Below are positions 1 through 7,167 of a DNA stretch of 64,000 nucleotides, in pieces (position 1 is the first letter of the stretch; every line of letters begins with the position of its first letter). The notes under the pieces are model-generated. The model did not search any database and was not told where the DNA came from. It saw nothing but the letters and a program-made list of their open reading frames with translations. A program made the translations under genes and the position numbers. The stretch comes from Kitasatospora sp. NBC_01250 (GTDB taxonomy: Bacteria > Actinomycetota > Actinomycetes > Streptomycetales > Streptomycetaceae): assembly GCF_036226465.1 (NCBI RefSeq), contig NZ_CP108476.1, positions 1,922,001 to 1,986,000 of the forward strand. The letters run 5' to 3'.

Positions 1-151
1 AAGCCCCGAGCAGCCCGAACGCCTGCCCGACATCACCGGCAGTCGTCTCGAACGACGCCACCTGCCCGCCCAACGTCTGCGACTCGGTACCGAACTTGCC
101 ACCGAGCGCCGTCAGAGTCGTTGGATGTACCTGGAATTGTCCGTTCACCAT
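1..151 (-). CDS. ESX/WXG100-type secretion-substrate-like protein, N terminus only (cut by window edge)
   Basis: An ATG at 151 opens a frame of 50 codons with no stop before the window edge. It begins MVNGQFQVHPTTLTALG, followed by a stretch rich in Gly, Thr and Gln and free of Cys. A GGGGAA site lies 6 bases upstream of the ATG. Short all-helical N termini with a hydroxylated or Pro-Thr-Thr start are typical of EspC/WXG100-like substrates of actinobacterial type VII secretion, but no WXG turn is visible before the edge, so the family call is an inference. The location beside a broken toxin and an immunity gene fits a polymorphic-toxin neighbourhood. It could also be an unrelated small protein. 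Confidence 0.45.
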   Translation of the reverse strand, partial: MVNGQFQVHPTTLTALGGKFGTESQTLGGQVASFETTAGDVGQAFGLLGA

Positions 152-177
152 GCCGCGTTCCCCGTTCCTGAGCCATC

Positions 178-193
178 TGCTGTGCGCACAGCA
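178..193. promoter_or_regulatory. Perfect 16-bp palindrome upstream of the edge gene
   Basis: TGCTGTGCGCACAGCA reads the same on both strands and ends 27 bases upstream of the ATG at 151. A dimeric regulator site is possible, but no adjacent regulator gene is visible. Confidence 0.3.
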
Positions 194-235
194 TCATTGC
201 AGGCAGCCCCGACCCCCTGTTGAGCAGATGGAGGG

Positions 236-381
236 TAAAGCCCCACCCCTCCCCCTCCCCCCACACGCCGCACCCAGCCATACGGCCCCAGCCCCCGCCC
301 GAACGCACCGTTTCGCTGCCGGACCTCTTCAAACCCTTCCCACCCCACCACAACCCACCCCTCCCCCGGCCGTCCCACCCT
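236..381. other. C-rich non-coding tract
   Basis: Runs of C separated by short A/T-containing spacers dominate the top strand. No reading frame here looks like a protein. The opposite strand carries many G-runs. I see nothing else between the edge gene and the regulator remnant. Confidence 0.4.
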
Positions 382-447
382 CTCACCCTCGCGATGGCGG
401 GCAACACGCACAGCAAGCGGTCGCCCACCTCATGCACGTCACCGGTG

Positions 448-870
448 ATGTGGCTTTCGCTGCTGCTGGAGGCAGAGCAGGGCATCGACGTGCTCGCGTT
501 CTCGGGGACCTTCTTCGCCCAGTCGAACCCGCGGATCGCCACGATGCCGGCCCAGCTCGCGGCATCCGGAGTGAAGGTCCGCCCGTGCTTCGGCGACCCC
601 CACGGCCGCGCTGTAGCGGTCCGCGGGCCAGACCCTGTGGGCGTACTGCCACCAGACCCAGCTCCTCGTCGAGGACGGCCAGGACCCCACCACGCCCGAG
701 GGCTACGGCTGGCGGTTCCTGCGGGCGGCGTACTCTCGCCCCACCACGGCCCCGCCCGGGAGACCGCTCAGCACGTCCTGATGCGCGAGGCCGTCGTGGA
801 GAGCAGCGGCCCGGCCGCCCGCATGCGTGCCGCTCAGGACGCGCTGCGGGACTCCGCCGGCCGACCGTGA
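448..870 (+). pseudogene. Remnant of an XRE/DUF5919-type regulator plus a second degenerate fragment
   Basis: Codons from 448 to 627 give a block containing DVLAFSGTFFAQSNPRIA and CFGDPHGRAVAVRG. This resembles the C-terminal phospholipase-like domain of Streptomyces XRE regulators carrying DUF5919. There is no N-terminal HTH, and the frame then loses sense. From about 633 a second coherent stretch appears in another frame (HQTQLLVEDGQDPTTPEGYG) and continues after a further shift as GPARETAQHVLMREAVVESS, ending at 870. I do not recognise the second protein. At least two frameshifts and missing ends indicate decay. Confidence 0.5.
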
Positions 871-885
871 AGGGAGCGGGGCGGG

Positions 886-1476
886 ATGGACACCCGAGCG
901 GCGCTGATCGTCGTCGACATGCAGAACGGCTTCCTCAACCACCACACCCGGCACCTGGTGCCCGTGGTGGCGGACCTGGTCGACCGGTGGTCCGCGACCG
1001 GACGCCCGGTCGTGTTCACCCGCTACCTCAACCACCAGGGCAGCCAGTTCGAGCGCCTCATCCACTGGACCCGCCTGCGCGAGGCCCCCGAGACGGACCT
1101 CGTACCCGAACTCCAGGACCGCGCCCGCCGATCGGCCGCGGTCATCGACAAGCCGGCCTACACCTGCTTCACGCCCCGAACCACCGCTCTGGCCACCGCC
1201 GAAGGCTGGAGCGACCTCGTCTTCTGCGGCATCGCCACCGACAGCTGCGTCCTCAAGTCGGCAGCCGACGCCTTCGAGCGCGAGTTCACCCCCTGGATCG
1301 TCACCGACGCCTGCGCCAGCGACGCCGGCCCCCAGGTCCACGACGCCGGACTCGTCGTCGCCCGCCGCTTCATCGGCGCCGGCCAGCTCCTCACCACCGC
1401 CCAGCTCTTCGCCCGGCTCACCGAGCCCGCCCTGGACCAGGACCATGACCGCGACACCTCCACCGCCCAGCAGTGA
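886..1476 (+). CDS. Isochorismatase-family cysteine hydrolase
   Basis: A 196-residue protein of usual length for the family, which hydrolyses amide, imide or vinyl-ether bonds of small metabolites such as nicotinamide, N-carbamoyl compounds or isochorismate. The triad is visible: Asp11 in LIVVDMQNGF, Lys89 in IDKPAYTCF and Cys121 in GIATDSCVLKSA. The ATG follows AGGGAG by about 10 bases. It is intact despite lying among degraded genes, and its last 32 bases overlap the start of a truncated oxidoreductase. The substrate cannot be told from sequence. Confidence 0.88.
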   Translation: MDTRAALIVVDMQNGFLNHHTRHLVPVVADLVDRWSATGRPVVFTRYLNHQGSQFERLIHWTRLREAPETDLVPELQDRARRSAAVIDKPAYTCFTPRTTALATAEGWSDLVFCGIATDSCVLKSAADAFEREFTPWIVTDACASDAGPQVHDAGLVVARRFIGAGQLLTTAQLFARLTEPALDQDHDRDTSTAQQ

Positions 1477-1700
1477 TCTGATCATCATCGGCGGCGGCCC
1501 CGCTGGCTGCGCAGCTGCCGTGATGGCAGCCAGCGTCGGCCTGCGCTCCGTGCTGATCGAGCCCGTCTCCCTCTGCCACACCCTGCGCCGCATCCCCGCG
1601 ATCAACAACGTCCTCGGCGGCCACACCACCGGCCCAGCCCTGGCCGACGCCGTCACCACCGACGTCGCCGCGCACGCCGCGCACGCCGCGCTGTGCCAGG
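1445..1700 (+). pseudogene. Truncated FAD/NAD(P)-binding oxidoreductase
   Basis: The frame opens inside the 3' end of the upstream hydrolase, suggesting the pair was once translationally coupled. It encodes the N-terminal dinucleotide fold: DLIIIGGGPAGCAAAVMAAS, then an acidic strand end (LIEP), as in thioredoxin-reductase-like flavoproteins. Recognisable sequence stops near residue 85, with NNVLGGHTTGPALADAV as the last family-like part. The frame then runs to a stop at 1906 through DNA antisense to the next gene. The NAD domain and redox centre are gone, so it is very unlikely to be functional. Confidence 0.65.
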
Positions 1701-1772
1701 TCTTGAGTGCGGACCGGCCGCCTGAGCGACCACTCCGCACTGACACTCATCGCCACCTGGCCGGCGTCGGAC

Positions 1773-2459
1773 CTACCGCCGACCAGACGGCTCCACCCAC
1801 GGCAGCTTCGTCAGCTGCGGCCACTCCCGCATCCACCGCTCCGCCTTGGCGTCGTACACCGCCTGGGGAGCAACGGTCAGCGGGTTGGGCCGCAGCACGA
1901 GGTTGAACAAGTCCCTGAATCCGTGGGTGGAGTGCACCGTCAGCTTGCCGCCGCTGTCCAGGCTCAGCCCCACGCAGCAGCTCGTCGCCGCGAAGGAGCT
2001 GATGGCATCGGCCAGGTCGCGGTACGGGGCGATCTCGTTGCCCCACTCCTTCGGATACCACAGGTGCACCCGGGCCTGGTTGCGCGGCTCAAGCTCCACA
2101 CCGAGCCCGTCGACCGCAGCCAAGCACCGCTTGATCACCACGTCCTCCGCCTCCCACGAGGTGTCCTCGTCGAAGAAGAACAGGTCATGATCACGAATCC
2201 CGGCCGTCAGATCCTCCCGGCCGGCCGCCACGCTCCACACCGTCTGGAACAGCGAACCCGCCGTCAAGAACCAAGCCGGCAGGTCCAGGGCGGCCAGACG
2301 CTCCAGCACGGCCCGCACCGACGGGTTGCGCAACGCCGTGGCGGCGAACGCAGCAGCCTGCGTCTCGGGAGCGCCCGAGACGGCCAGCTCGTGCAGAGCC
2401 TCGGCGTTCAGATGGTCAAAGTCTCGGTGGTCGCGGACAACCGCGTAGTCCAACAGCAC
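1773..2459 (-). CDS. Nucleotidyltransferase-family protein (COG3575/PF06042-like)
   Basis: About 228 residues from a GTG at 2459. The frame is open further upstream to 2648, but that part has no family-like sequence. The core contains WFLTAGSLFQTVW followed by GIRDHDLFFFDEDTSWEAED, the Gly-Ser and Asp-x-Asp elements of a minimal nucleotidyltransferase fold, then a conserved region with VHLWYPKEWGNEIAPYRDL. Such proteins are common and poorly characterised in actinomycetes. Start choice is uncertain because no strong ribosome binding site is visible. The gene ends tail to tail with the truncated flavoprotein. Confidence 0.7.
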   Translation of the reverse strand: MLLDYAVVRDHRDFDHLNAEALHELAVSGAPETQAAAFAATALRNPSVRAVLERLAALDLPAWFLTAGSLFQTVWSVAAGREDLTAGIRDHDLFFFDEDTSWEAEDVVIKRCLAAVDGLGVELEPRNQARVHLWYPKEWGNEIAPYRDLADAISSFAATSCCVGLSLDSGGKLTVHSTHGFRDLFNLVLRPNPLTVAPQAVYDAKAERWMREWPQLTKLPWVEPSGRR

Positions 2460-2907
2460 CCGGCTGACCCTGCCACAACCACCCCAGTGATCGCATCGTG
2501 AAGCCCCGCTTTCAGCCGACCAGTTGACGTCACGCGCACGCGACCAACGAAGGTTGGCCAGCGCAACGAGCACGGCGCACTCGGGGTGCGCCACATGGGC
2601 CACCGCGGATACCGCCCGCTGCCCGCTGCCCGCCGAGTACGTCGGCACCTACGTCCAGGCCACGCGTGCCCTCCTCGCAGAAATGATCAAGGAGCTATCG
2701 CAGCGACCTCCGCCAAGCCGACCGCCCCCGAATTCGACCCGCCCTACGCCGTGTCGCCGTGCGCGGCGAGGAAGCTTGGGTCGGGCGCGTACTCGAACTG
2801 GCGCAGGATCGGGGCCCGAGTCTGGGCGCCCACAGGGGTGCTGGTGAGGAGTTCCTCGATAAGTCCGGATGGCTATGCCGCGACGATATGCCAATGCGTC
2901 ACACCGC
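2460..2907. other. Gap with no supportable gene
   Basis: Several short frames cross this 448-base stretch on both strands but none shows a family motif or a clear ribosome binding site. Fragments such as EYVGTYVQATRALLAEMI (plus strand, near 2640) read like protein but do not extend. I regard it as decayed DNA. Confidence 0.4.
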
Positions 2908-3525
2908 TCAGCCGCCGAACTCATCGAAATGCGGTAGCGGGCCACCGGTCCACGGATCGGTACCAGACTCGCGAAGCCTGACCTGGTCCGCCCAGCTGAC
3001 GAACTTTGGGTTGGCTTTTCCCCACAGGGAGGTATCACCCAGCGGACACTCGTCCAGTGTCGCGTCGAAGATGGCGACCAAGAACTCAACCATCCCGAAC
3101 TCGTAGACCGACCATTGCCCATCATCGGTTGCCCAGACCGCGACAGGCCACGAGTCAGGATCGTCCCCAGTTTTGATCCAGCACAGCAGATCAGAGCTCG
3201 AGTCGTGCGCCCAGGCGATCAGAGACTCAGCGCCAACGAAAGCTGGCAGGCCCTGCCGGTTCCGCCGAAACACGTCACGCGCCTCCTCCGTTTCGGAAAC
3301 CAGGTCGATCGGGAGCGTCCCGGGCGAATTGGACGACGTCGGGGAGGCCACACCAAGGTAATCGTCGATGGACCCTGCGCCGTACGCCCCGATGAACCTG
3401 ACATAGTCCTGCGGGAGGCCAGACCCCCATTCGCCTCGAATTATCGTCCAATCGATGCAAGCCTTCTCACCGCGATCCGGCGGCATAATTGACGAGAGGC
3501 GATCAAATGCAGCAGAGAAACCCAT
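2908..3525 (-). CDS. SMI1/KNR4 (SUKH) family immunity protein
   Basis: A 205-residue protein matching the SUKH fold: an N-terminal helix, then WTIIRGEWGSGLPQDYVRFI and GAYGAGSIDDYLGV, then a central region with DSSSDLLCWIKTGDDPDSWP where SUKH proteins usually read the bound partner, and a C-terminal strand/helix segment (WSVYEFGMVEFLVAIFDA). SUKH proteins neutralise nuclease and other toxins of polymorphic toxin systems. The gene is intact and begins 26 bases beyond the stop of a ruined toxin gene on the same strand. Base composition is visibly less GC-rich than the core genes, suggesting transfer. Confidence 0.85.
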   Translation of the reverse strand: MGFSAAFDRLSSIMPPDRGEKACIDWTIIRGEWGSGLPQDYVRFIGAYGAGSIDDYLGVASPTSSNSPGTLPIDLVSETEEARDVFRRNRQGLPAFVGAESLIAWAHDSSSDLLCWIKTGDDPDSWPVAVWATDDGQWSVYEFGMVEFLVAIFDATLDECPLGDTSLWGKANPKFVSWADQVRLRESGTDPWTGGPLPHFDEFGG

Positions 3526-3551
3526 GGAACACCTCGAATACCACTTGCCTA

Positions 3552-3995
3552 TTACGGCCCTGAATCAACTGGGACCGCCGTGCCATGTTGATCGGTCACC
3601 GATCCGAGATTACGCCAACCCCGCGTCGGACTGTACAGCATGTTAGGCACGACTTCATCAAAGGGAATTCCGGCGCACCACCTTTATTCATGCCCATGGC
3701 GATCGTCTCATATCCACCGGAACTGTACGCGGTCCGTCATATTTCGGCAAAACCTTATAGAGAACGGTCCACCCACTCGCGACAGCTGACGACACCTCGT
3801 CTTCGTAGTAGTTCATATTCTGCACCATTGGGCCGAACTGACTCTGCTTCACGTAGGTATTAGTCGACCGAGAGCAGGTCGATAGGCTTTGTTGAGGCAA
3901 GCGGTGACCCCTATCGCACCATCCCCATTCCCTGAATCGGTACTTCCGTAATCCACCCAACCAGTGCCGCCAGCCATACATGGCTTGGGGTCACA
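3552..3995 (-). pseudogene. Broken C-terminal nuclease-like toxin (DNA/RNA non-specific endonuclease-like)
   Basis: Reading the minus strand in order, four coherent pieces appear in different frames. The first is GGTGWVDYGSTDSGNGD to CLNKAY, ending near 3880. The second is STCSRSTNTYVKQSQFG then MNYYEDEVSSAVASGW and VLYKVLPKYDGPRTVPV, ending near 3704. The third is GYETIAMGMNKGG. The fourth is FDEVVPNMLYSPTRGW to VDSGP, with its stop at 3552. The arrangement and motifs recall secreted actinobacterial non-specific endonuclease toxins. The segment between pieces one and two, where the catalytic His would sit, is missing, and two single-base frameshifts follow. Family assignment is from memory of related proteins. 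Confidence 0.65.
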
Positions 3996-3996
3996 C

Positions 3997-4035
3997 GGGC
4001 CGGGCGGGACCCGGGGACCGGATCCCGCCCGGCCC
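3997..4035. terminator. Strong hairpin at the upstream edge of the toxin remnant
   Basis: GGGCCGGGCGGGA at 3997-4009 pairs perfectly with TCCCGCCCGGCCC at 4023-4035 around a 13-base loop. It abuts the first recognisable toxin codons, so it may be a terminator of a lost gene left at a rearrangement junction. Confidence 0.55.
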
Positions 4036-4404
4036 TGGGGCCGGCTCAGGCGCCGGTCCAGTGAACAGGTCGATGTGAGCGCATCGGTGCCAGCGACGCT
4101 GCACATCCCAGCCTCAGCGGCTGTTCCTGCCACGAAGGCGGTAGTGGGGTAACGGTCCGTGTCGCCCTCGGACTTGAACTCCCACGGCGAGCACACGCAC
4201 AGCGTCAACGCCTGTCGTCTCGCACTCCCAGTTGTCGACAACGCACAAATGCACCACGCCGGACCGACCGCTCCCGCTCGTGCCCCTCTCCACCGACTGC
4301 GACACGATGGCAGCAATCTCAGCAAGCACCTGCCCGTCGCCGGCCGGCTCAGGCGAGTCGGCGCGACGTCGGGCGTTCGACCTTTCACCTCGAAACTGAC
4401 GATC
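4036..4404. other. Degenerate stretch, no supportable gene
   Basis: On the minus strand two overlapping frames each contain plausible protein pieces (VVHLCVVDNWECETTG in one, PWEFKSEGDTDRYPTTAF in the other), suggesting one former gene with a frameshift near 4215. I do not recognise it and cannot define its ends. Confidence 0.3.
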
Positions 4405-4432
4405 AGTCAGCAAAGTCAGCATTGAGTCAGCA
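4405..4432. repeat. Three direct copies of AGTCAGCA
   Basis: AGTCAGCA occurs at 4405, 4414 and 4425, spaced 9 and 11 bases start to start, about one helical turn. This could be an iteron-like or activator site. No gene is clearly attached to it. Confidence 0.45.
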
Positions 4433-4528
4433 TTGGTCTGACTAAACCTGGCTATACATGCCCACACCTGAGACTCATGGCCGCTCGCCGAGGCCGTCGT
4501 TCGGCGGCACGAACCTCCTCCCGGAACA

Positions 4529-4560
4529 GTGGATCGCAGACCGACCGGACTGCGATCCAC
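4529..4560 (-). terminator. Terminator downstream of the pirin gene
   Basis: GTGGATCGCAG (4529-4539) pairs with CTGCGATCCAC (4550-4560) around a 10-base loop, 40 bases past the pirin stop. Confidence 0.75.
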
Positions 4561-4600
4561 GGCAACCCGGCGCGCCACTTCTCAGATGCATACCCCCAGG

Positions 4601-5560
4601 TCAGCGCGCCCTCCCCCGTGGCTTCAGGGGCACTTGCGGCACCTCGGGAGCGGCCAGCCGGGCGCCGTCATAGCCGTGCACCTCGCCGAAGCGCGACCCG
4701 GTCGTCCAGTCCTCGCGCGCCTGCCTGATGTCCTCGTCGGTCCGGCCGATGAAGTTCCACCACATGACGATCTCCTCCTCGAACGGCTCGCCGCCCAGGA
4801 GCAGCAGCGAGGCGTCGGTGCGGGCCAGCAGGGGGAGTTCGCGGCGGCCGCAGCCGAGGTAGAGGATCGAACCCGGCTCCACGAGGACGCCGTCCACGTC
4901 GACGCTGCCGCTTATGGCGAGTGCCGCGTACTCGAAGGCGGGTTCCAGGGGGAGGCGGGTGGCGGTGCGCTCGGTGAGGGTGAGGTCGACGCCGAGCAGG
5001 GGGGTGTAGGTGGTGCCGGGCGAGGTGGCGCCGTCGACCGAGCCGAGGATGACGGTGCCGTGCAGGCCGGCGGCGGTGATCTCGGGGAGGTGGGCGTGGT
5101 GTTCGAAGGTGGGGGCGGTGTGGCGGTGGGCGTCGGGCAGGGCGACCCAGAGCTGTGCGCCGTGCAGGAACCGCGCGTGCGAGCGCGGGGATTCCTCGGA
5201 GTGCGAGATGGCCCGGCCCGAGGTCATCAGGCCCAGCTCGCGCGGCCGGACGGTCTGCAGGCTGCCCAGGCTGTCGCGGTGCAGCACCTCGCCCTCGTGC
5301 AGCCAGCTGACCGTCTGCAGGCCCATGTGCGGGTGCGGCGGGACCTGCATGCCGGGCTCGTCGGCGATGTCGTCGGGGCCGTAGTGGTCCACGAAGCACC
5401 AGGCGCCGACCATCCGCCGCCCCATGGCGGGCAGCAGTCGGCGCACCTCGGTGCTCTCGCCGAGCTGTACGGCCCGTCCGGTCAGCAGCTCACGGACCGG
5501 GCCGGTGCTGGCATCGCCGCCGCAGCGGGTCGCAACGGGCTTGAGATCAAGGTTGCTCAT
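4601..5560 (-). CDS. Pirin family protein
   Basis: A 319-residue bicupin. The N-terminal cupin shows the metal-site sequence HPHMGLQTVSWLHEGE followed by HRDSLG. The second domain has ISGSVDVDG and ends with WWNFIGRTDEDI, the region conserved in the pirin C-terminal domain. Bacterial pirins bind Fe(II) or other metals; some have quercetinase activity and others modulate enzymes, so the specific role is not deducible. The ATG at 5560 fits the usual pirin N terminus. The gene is monocistronic-looking, with its own terminator, and marks the start of the core region. Confidence 0.92.
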   Translation of the reverse strand: MSNLDLKPVATRCGGDASTGPVRELLTGRAVQLGESTEVRRLLPAMGRRMVGAWCFVDHYGPDDIADEPGMQVPPHPHMGLQTVSWLHEGEVLHRDSLGSLQTVRPRELGLMTSGRAISHSEESPRSHARFLHGAQLWVALPDAHRHTAPTFEHHAHLPEITAAGLHGTVILGSVDGATSPGTTYTPLLGVDLTLTERTATRLPLEPAFEYAALAISGSVDVDGVLVEPGSILYLGCGRRELPLLARTDASLLLLGGEPFEEEIVMWWNFIGRTDEDIRQAREDWTTGSRFGEVHGYDGARLAAPEVPQVPLKPRGRAR

Positions 5561-5588
5561 CGCCCCACCGTAACGGTCTGACGGGCGC

Positions 5589-6341
5589 TCAGCGGCGATC
5601 GCCCACCGCCGGAGTCACCCGCCGGGCGCCGCGGACCCCGGTGCCCGCCAGCCGGTCGGCGAGCGAGCGCCGCACGCCCAGCAGGGCGGGGACGGCGTTG
5701 GCCCAGAGCAGCGCGACGGCCAGCGCCCAGCAGAGGGCGGCGAGCAGGAACGATCCGCCGACGAGCAGCGAGCAGGCCAGCGCGAAGCAGCCGATGTCGG
5801 CGACCGTGGTGACGGCGGCCCGGACCGCGGCCCGACGCCGTCCGAGGACGCCCGGTTCGCGCCAGTCGCCGACCCGCAGCCGGAGCAGGGCCTTGCCCAG
5901 GGTCCGGCCGGACAGCGCGAGCGCGCCGAACTGGTAGGCGAAGGTCAGCAGCACCAGCGCGCCGAGGCCCTGCTGGACGTCGGACAGTGCCGAGTGCCAG
6001 AGCGAGCGGCCCAGGCCCTCGGCCGCACCGACCAGGTGACCGTGCGACTTGACGAGCTGCCAGGCGCTCTCGCCGGCCAGGCTCGGCACATTGGTGAGCA
6101 GCAGCCCGATCCGGTGCATCGTCACGATCACGACCAGCGTGGCGGTCGCCAGGACCAGCGCGAAGTCGACCAACCAGGCCAGCATCCGCCGCCCGACCCC
6201 GGCCATGACCTCGGCCGCGACGTCGCCCATGACCTCGGCCGCGACCTCGGCCGAAGCGCCGACGAAGGCCGAAGCATCAGCCCCGGCCCAGCCCCCGACG
6301 CCAGGCGCGTCGCCAACCACATACGGGCCCGCTTGGGACAC
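5589..6341 (-). CDS. RDD family membrane protein
   Basis: A 250-residue protein with hydrophobic segments at about 55-80, 115-140, 180-200 and 205-225. It carries the RDD features: an Arg-Asp pair early (RRMLAWLVDFALV), and GRTLGKALLRLRV and SLADRLAGTGV later. RDD proteins are small membrane proteins of largely unknown function, some proposed as ion antiporters. The first 45 residues are Ala/Val/Glu-rich and include a duplicated VAAEVM element encoded by an 18-base direct repeat (6204-6221 and 6228-6245). It lies 66 bases downstream of rpe. Confidence 0.85.
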   Translation of the reverse strand: MSQAGPYVVGDAPGVGGWAGADASAFVGASAEVAAEVMGDVAAEVMAGVGRRMLAWLVDFALVLATATLVVIVTMHRIGLLLTNVPSLAGESAWQLVKSHGHLVGAAEGLGRSLWHSALSDVQQGLGALVLLTFAYQFGALALSGRTLGKALLRLRVGDWREPGVLGRRRAAVRAAVTTVADIGCFALACSLLVGGSFLLAALCWALAVALLWANAVPALLGVRRSLADRLAGTGVRGARRVTPAVGDRR

Positions 6342-6358
6342 GTACTCCCCCTTGTTGA

Positions 6359-6388
6359 GAACAGTCCAGTGTGAAGAACAGTCCAGTG
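6359..6388. repeat. Two direct copies of GAACAGTCCAGTG
   Basis: The 13-mer occurs at 6359-6371 and 6376-6388 with 4 bases between, in the 66-base gap between rpe and the RDD gene, just upstream of the RDD start. Possible regulatory repeat. Confidence 0.5.
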
Positions 6389-6407
6389 ATGCGCGCCGGC
6401 ACCGGCC

Positions 6408-7091
6408 TCAGTGCCGGCAGGCCCAGCCGGCGCCGGCCGTGGCCGCCTCCGCCTGCGCGCGCAGCGAGCGCACCGCCTCGGCGGGGTCGGCGGCGCCGTA
6501 CACGGCGGAGCCGGCCACGAACACGTCCGCGCCGGCCTCGGCGCAGCGCTCGATGGTGGCGGGCGCGACCCCGCCGTCCACCTGGAGCCAAAGCTCCAGG
6601 CCGTGCTTGCTGATCAGCTCACGGGTGCGGCGGATCTTGGGCAGCATGATGTCCAGGAAGGACTGGCCGCCGAAGCCGGGCTCGACGGTCATGATCAGCA
6701 GCATGTCCAGCTCGGGCAGCAGGTCCTCGTACGGCTCGATCGGCGTCGCGGGCTTGAGCGCCATCGAGGCGCGGGCGCCCTTGGCCCGGATCTCGCGGGC
6801 GAGGCGGACCGGCGCGGCGGCGGCCTCCACGTGGAAGGTCACCGAACCGGCACCGGCCTCCACGTACTGCGGGGCCCAGCGGTCGGGCTGCTCGATCATC
6901 AGGTGGCAGTCCAGCGGGGTGTCCGTGGCGCGGGCGAGCGACTCCACCACCGGAATGCCCAGCGTCAGGTTGGGCACGAAGTGGTTGTCCATCACGTCGA
7001 CGTGCAGCCAGTCGGCTCCGCGCACCGCCTCGGCCTCCTGGGCCAGGCGGGCGAAATCCGCGGACAGGATGCTGGGGTTGATCTGCGCCAT
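6408..7091 (-). CDS. rpe: Ribulose-phosphate 3-epimerase
   Basis: A 227-residue TIM barrel that interconverts ribulose 5-phosphate and xylulose 5-phosphate in the pentose phosphate pathway. It has the start [13 protein letters not shown], the metal-site region [38 protein letters not shown] and the phosphate loop [10 protein letters not shown], all in the expected order. The ATG is preceded by GAAGG 9 bases upstream. About the last 10 residues are Ala-rich and not conserved. It is likely co-transcribed with the RDD gene downstream. Confidence 0.97.
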   Translation of the reverse strand: MAQINPSILSADFARLAQEAEAVRGADWLHVDVMDNHFVPNLTLGIPVVESLARATDTPLDCHLMIEQPDRWAPQYVEAGAGSVTFHVEAAAAPVRLAREIRAKGARASMALKPATPIEPYEDLLPELDMLLIMTVEPGFGGQSFLDIMLPKIRRTRELISKHGLELWLQVDGGVAPATIERCAEAGADVFVAGSAVYGAADPAEAVRSLRAQAEAATAGAGWACRH

Positions 7092-7167
7092 TTCCGAAAA
7101 CCTTCACCACTCGTCGGACCGGCCACCCACGCGGTCGCCTGCCCCTATCATCCCCTGCGCACCAGGT

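Noticed and set aside
3849..4388. A 179-residue minus-strand frame as a separate gene
   Set aside because: Only its last 48 residues resemble protein, and these belong to the broken toxin; the rest includes a terminator hairpin.
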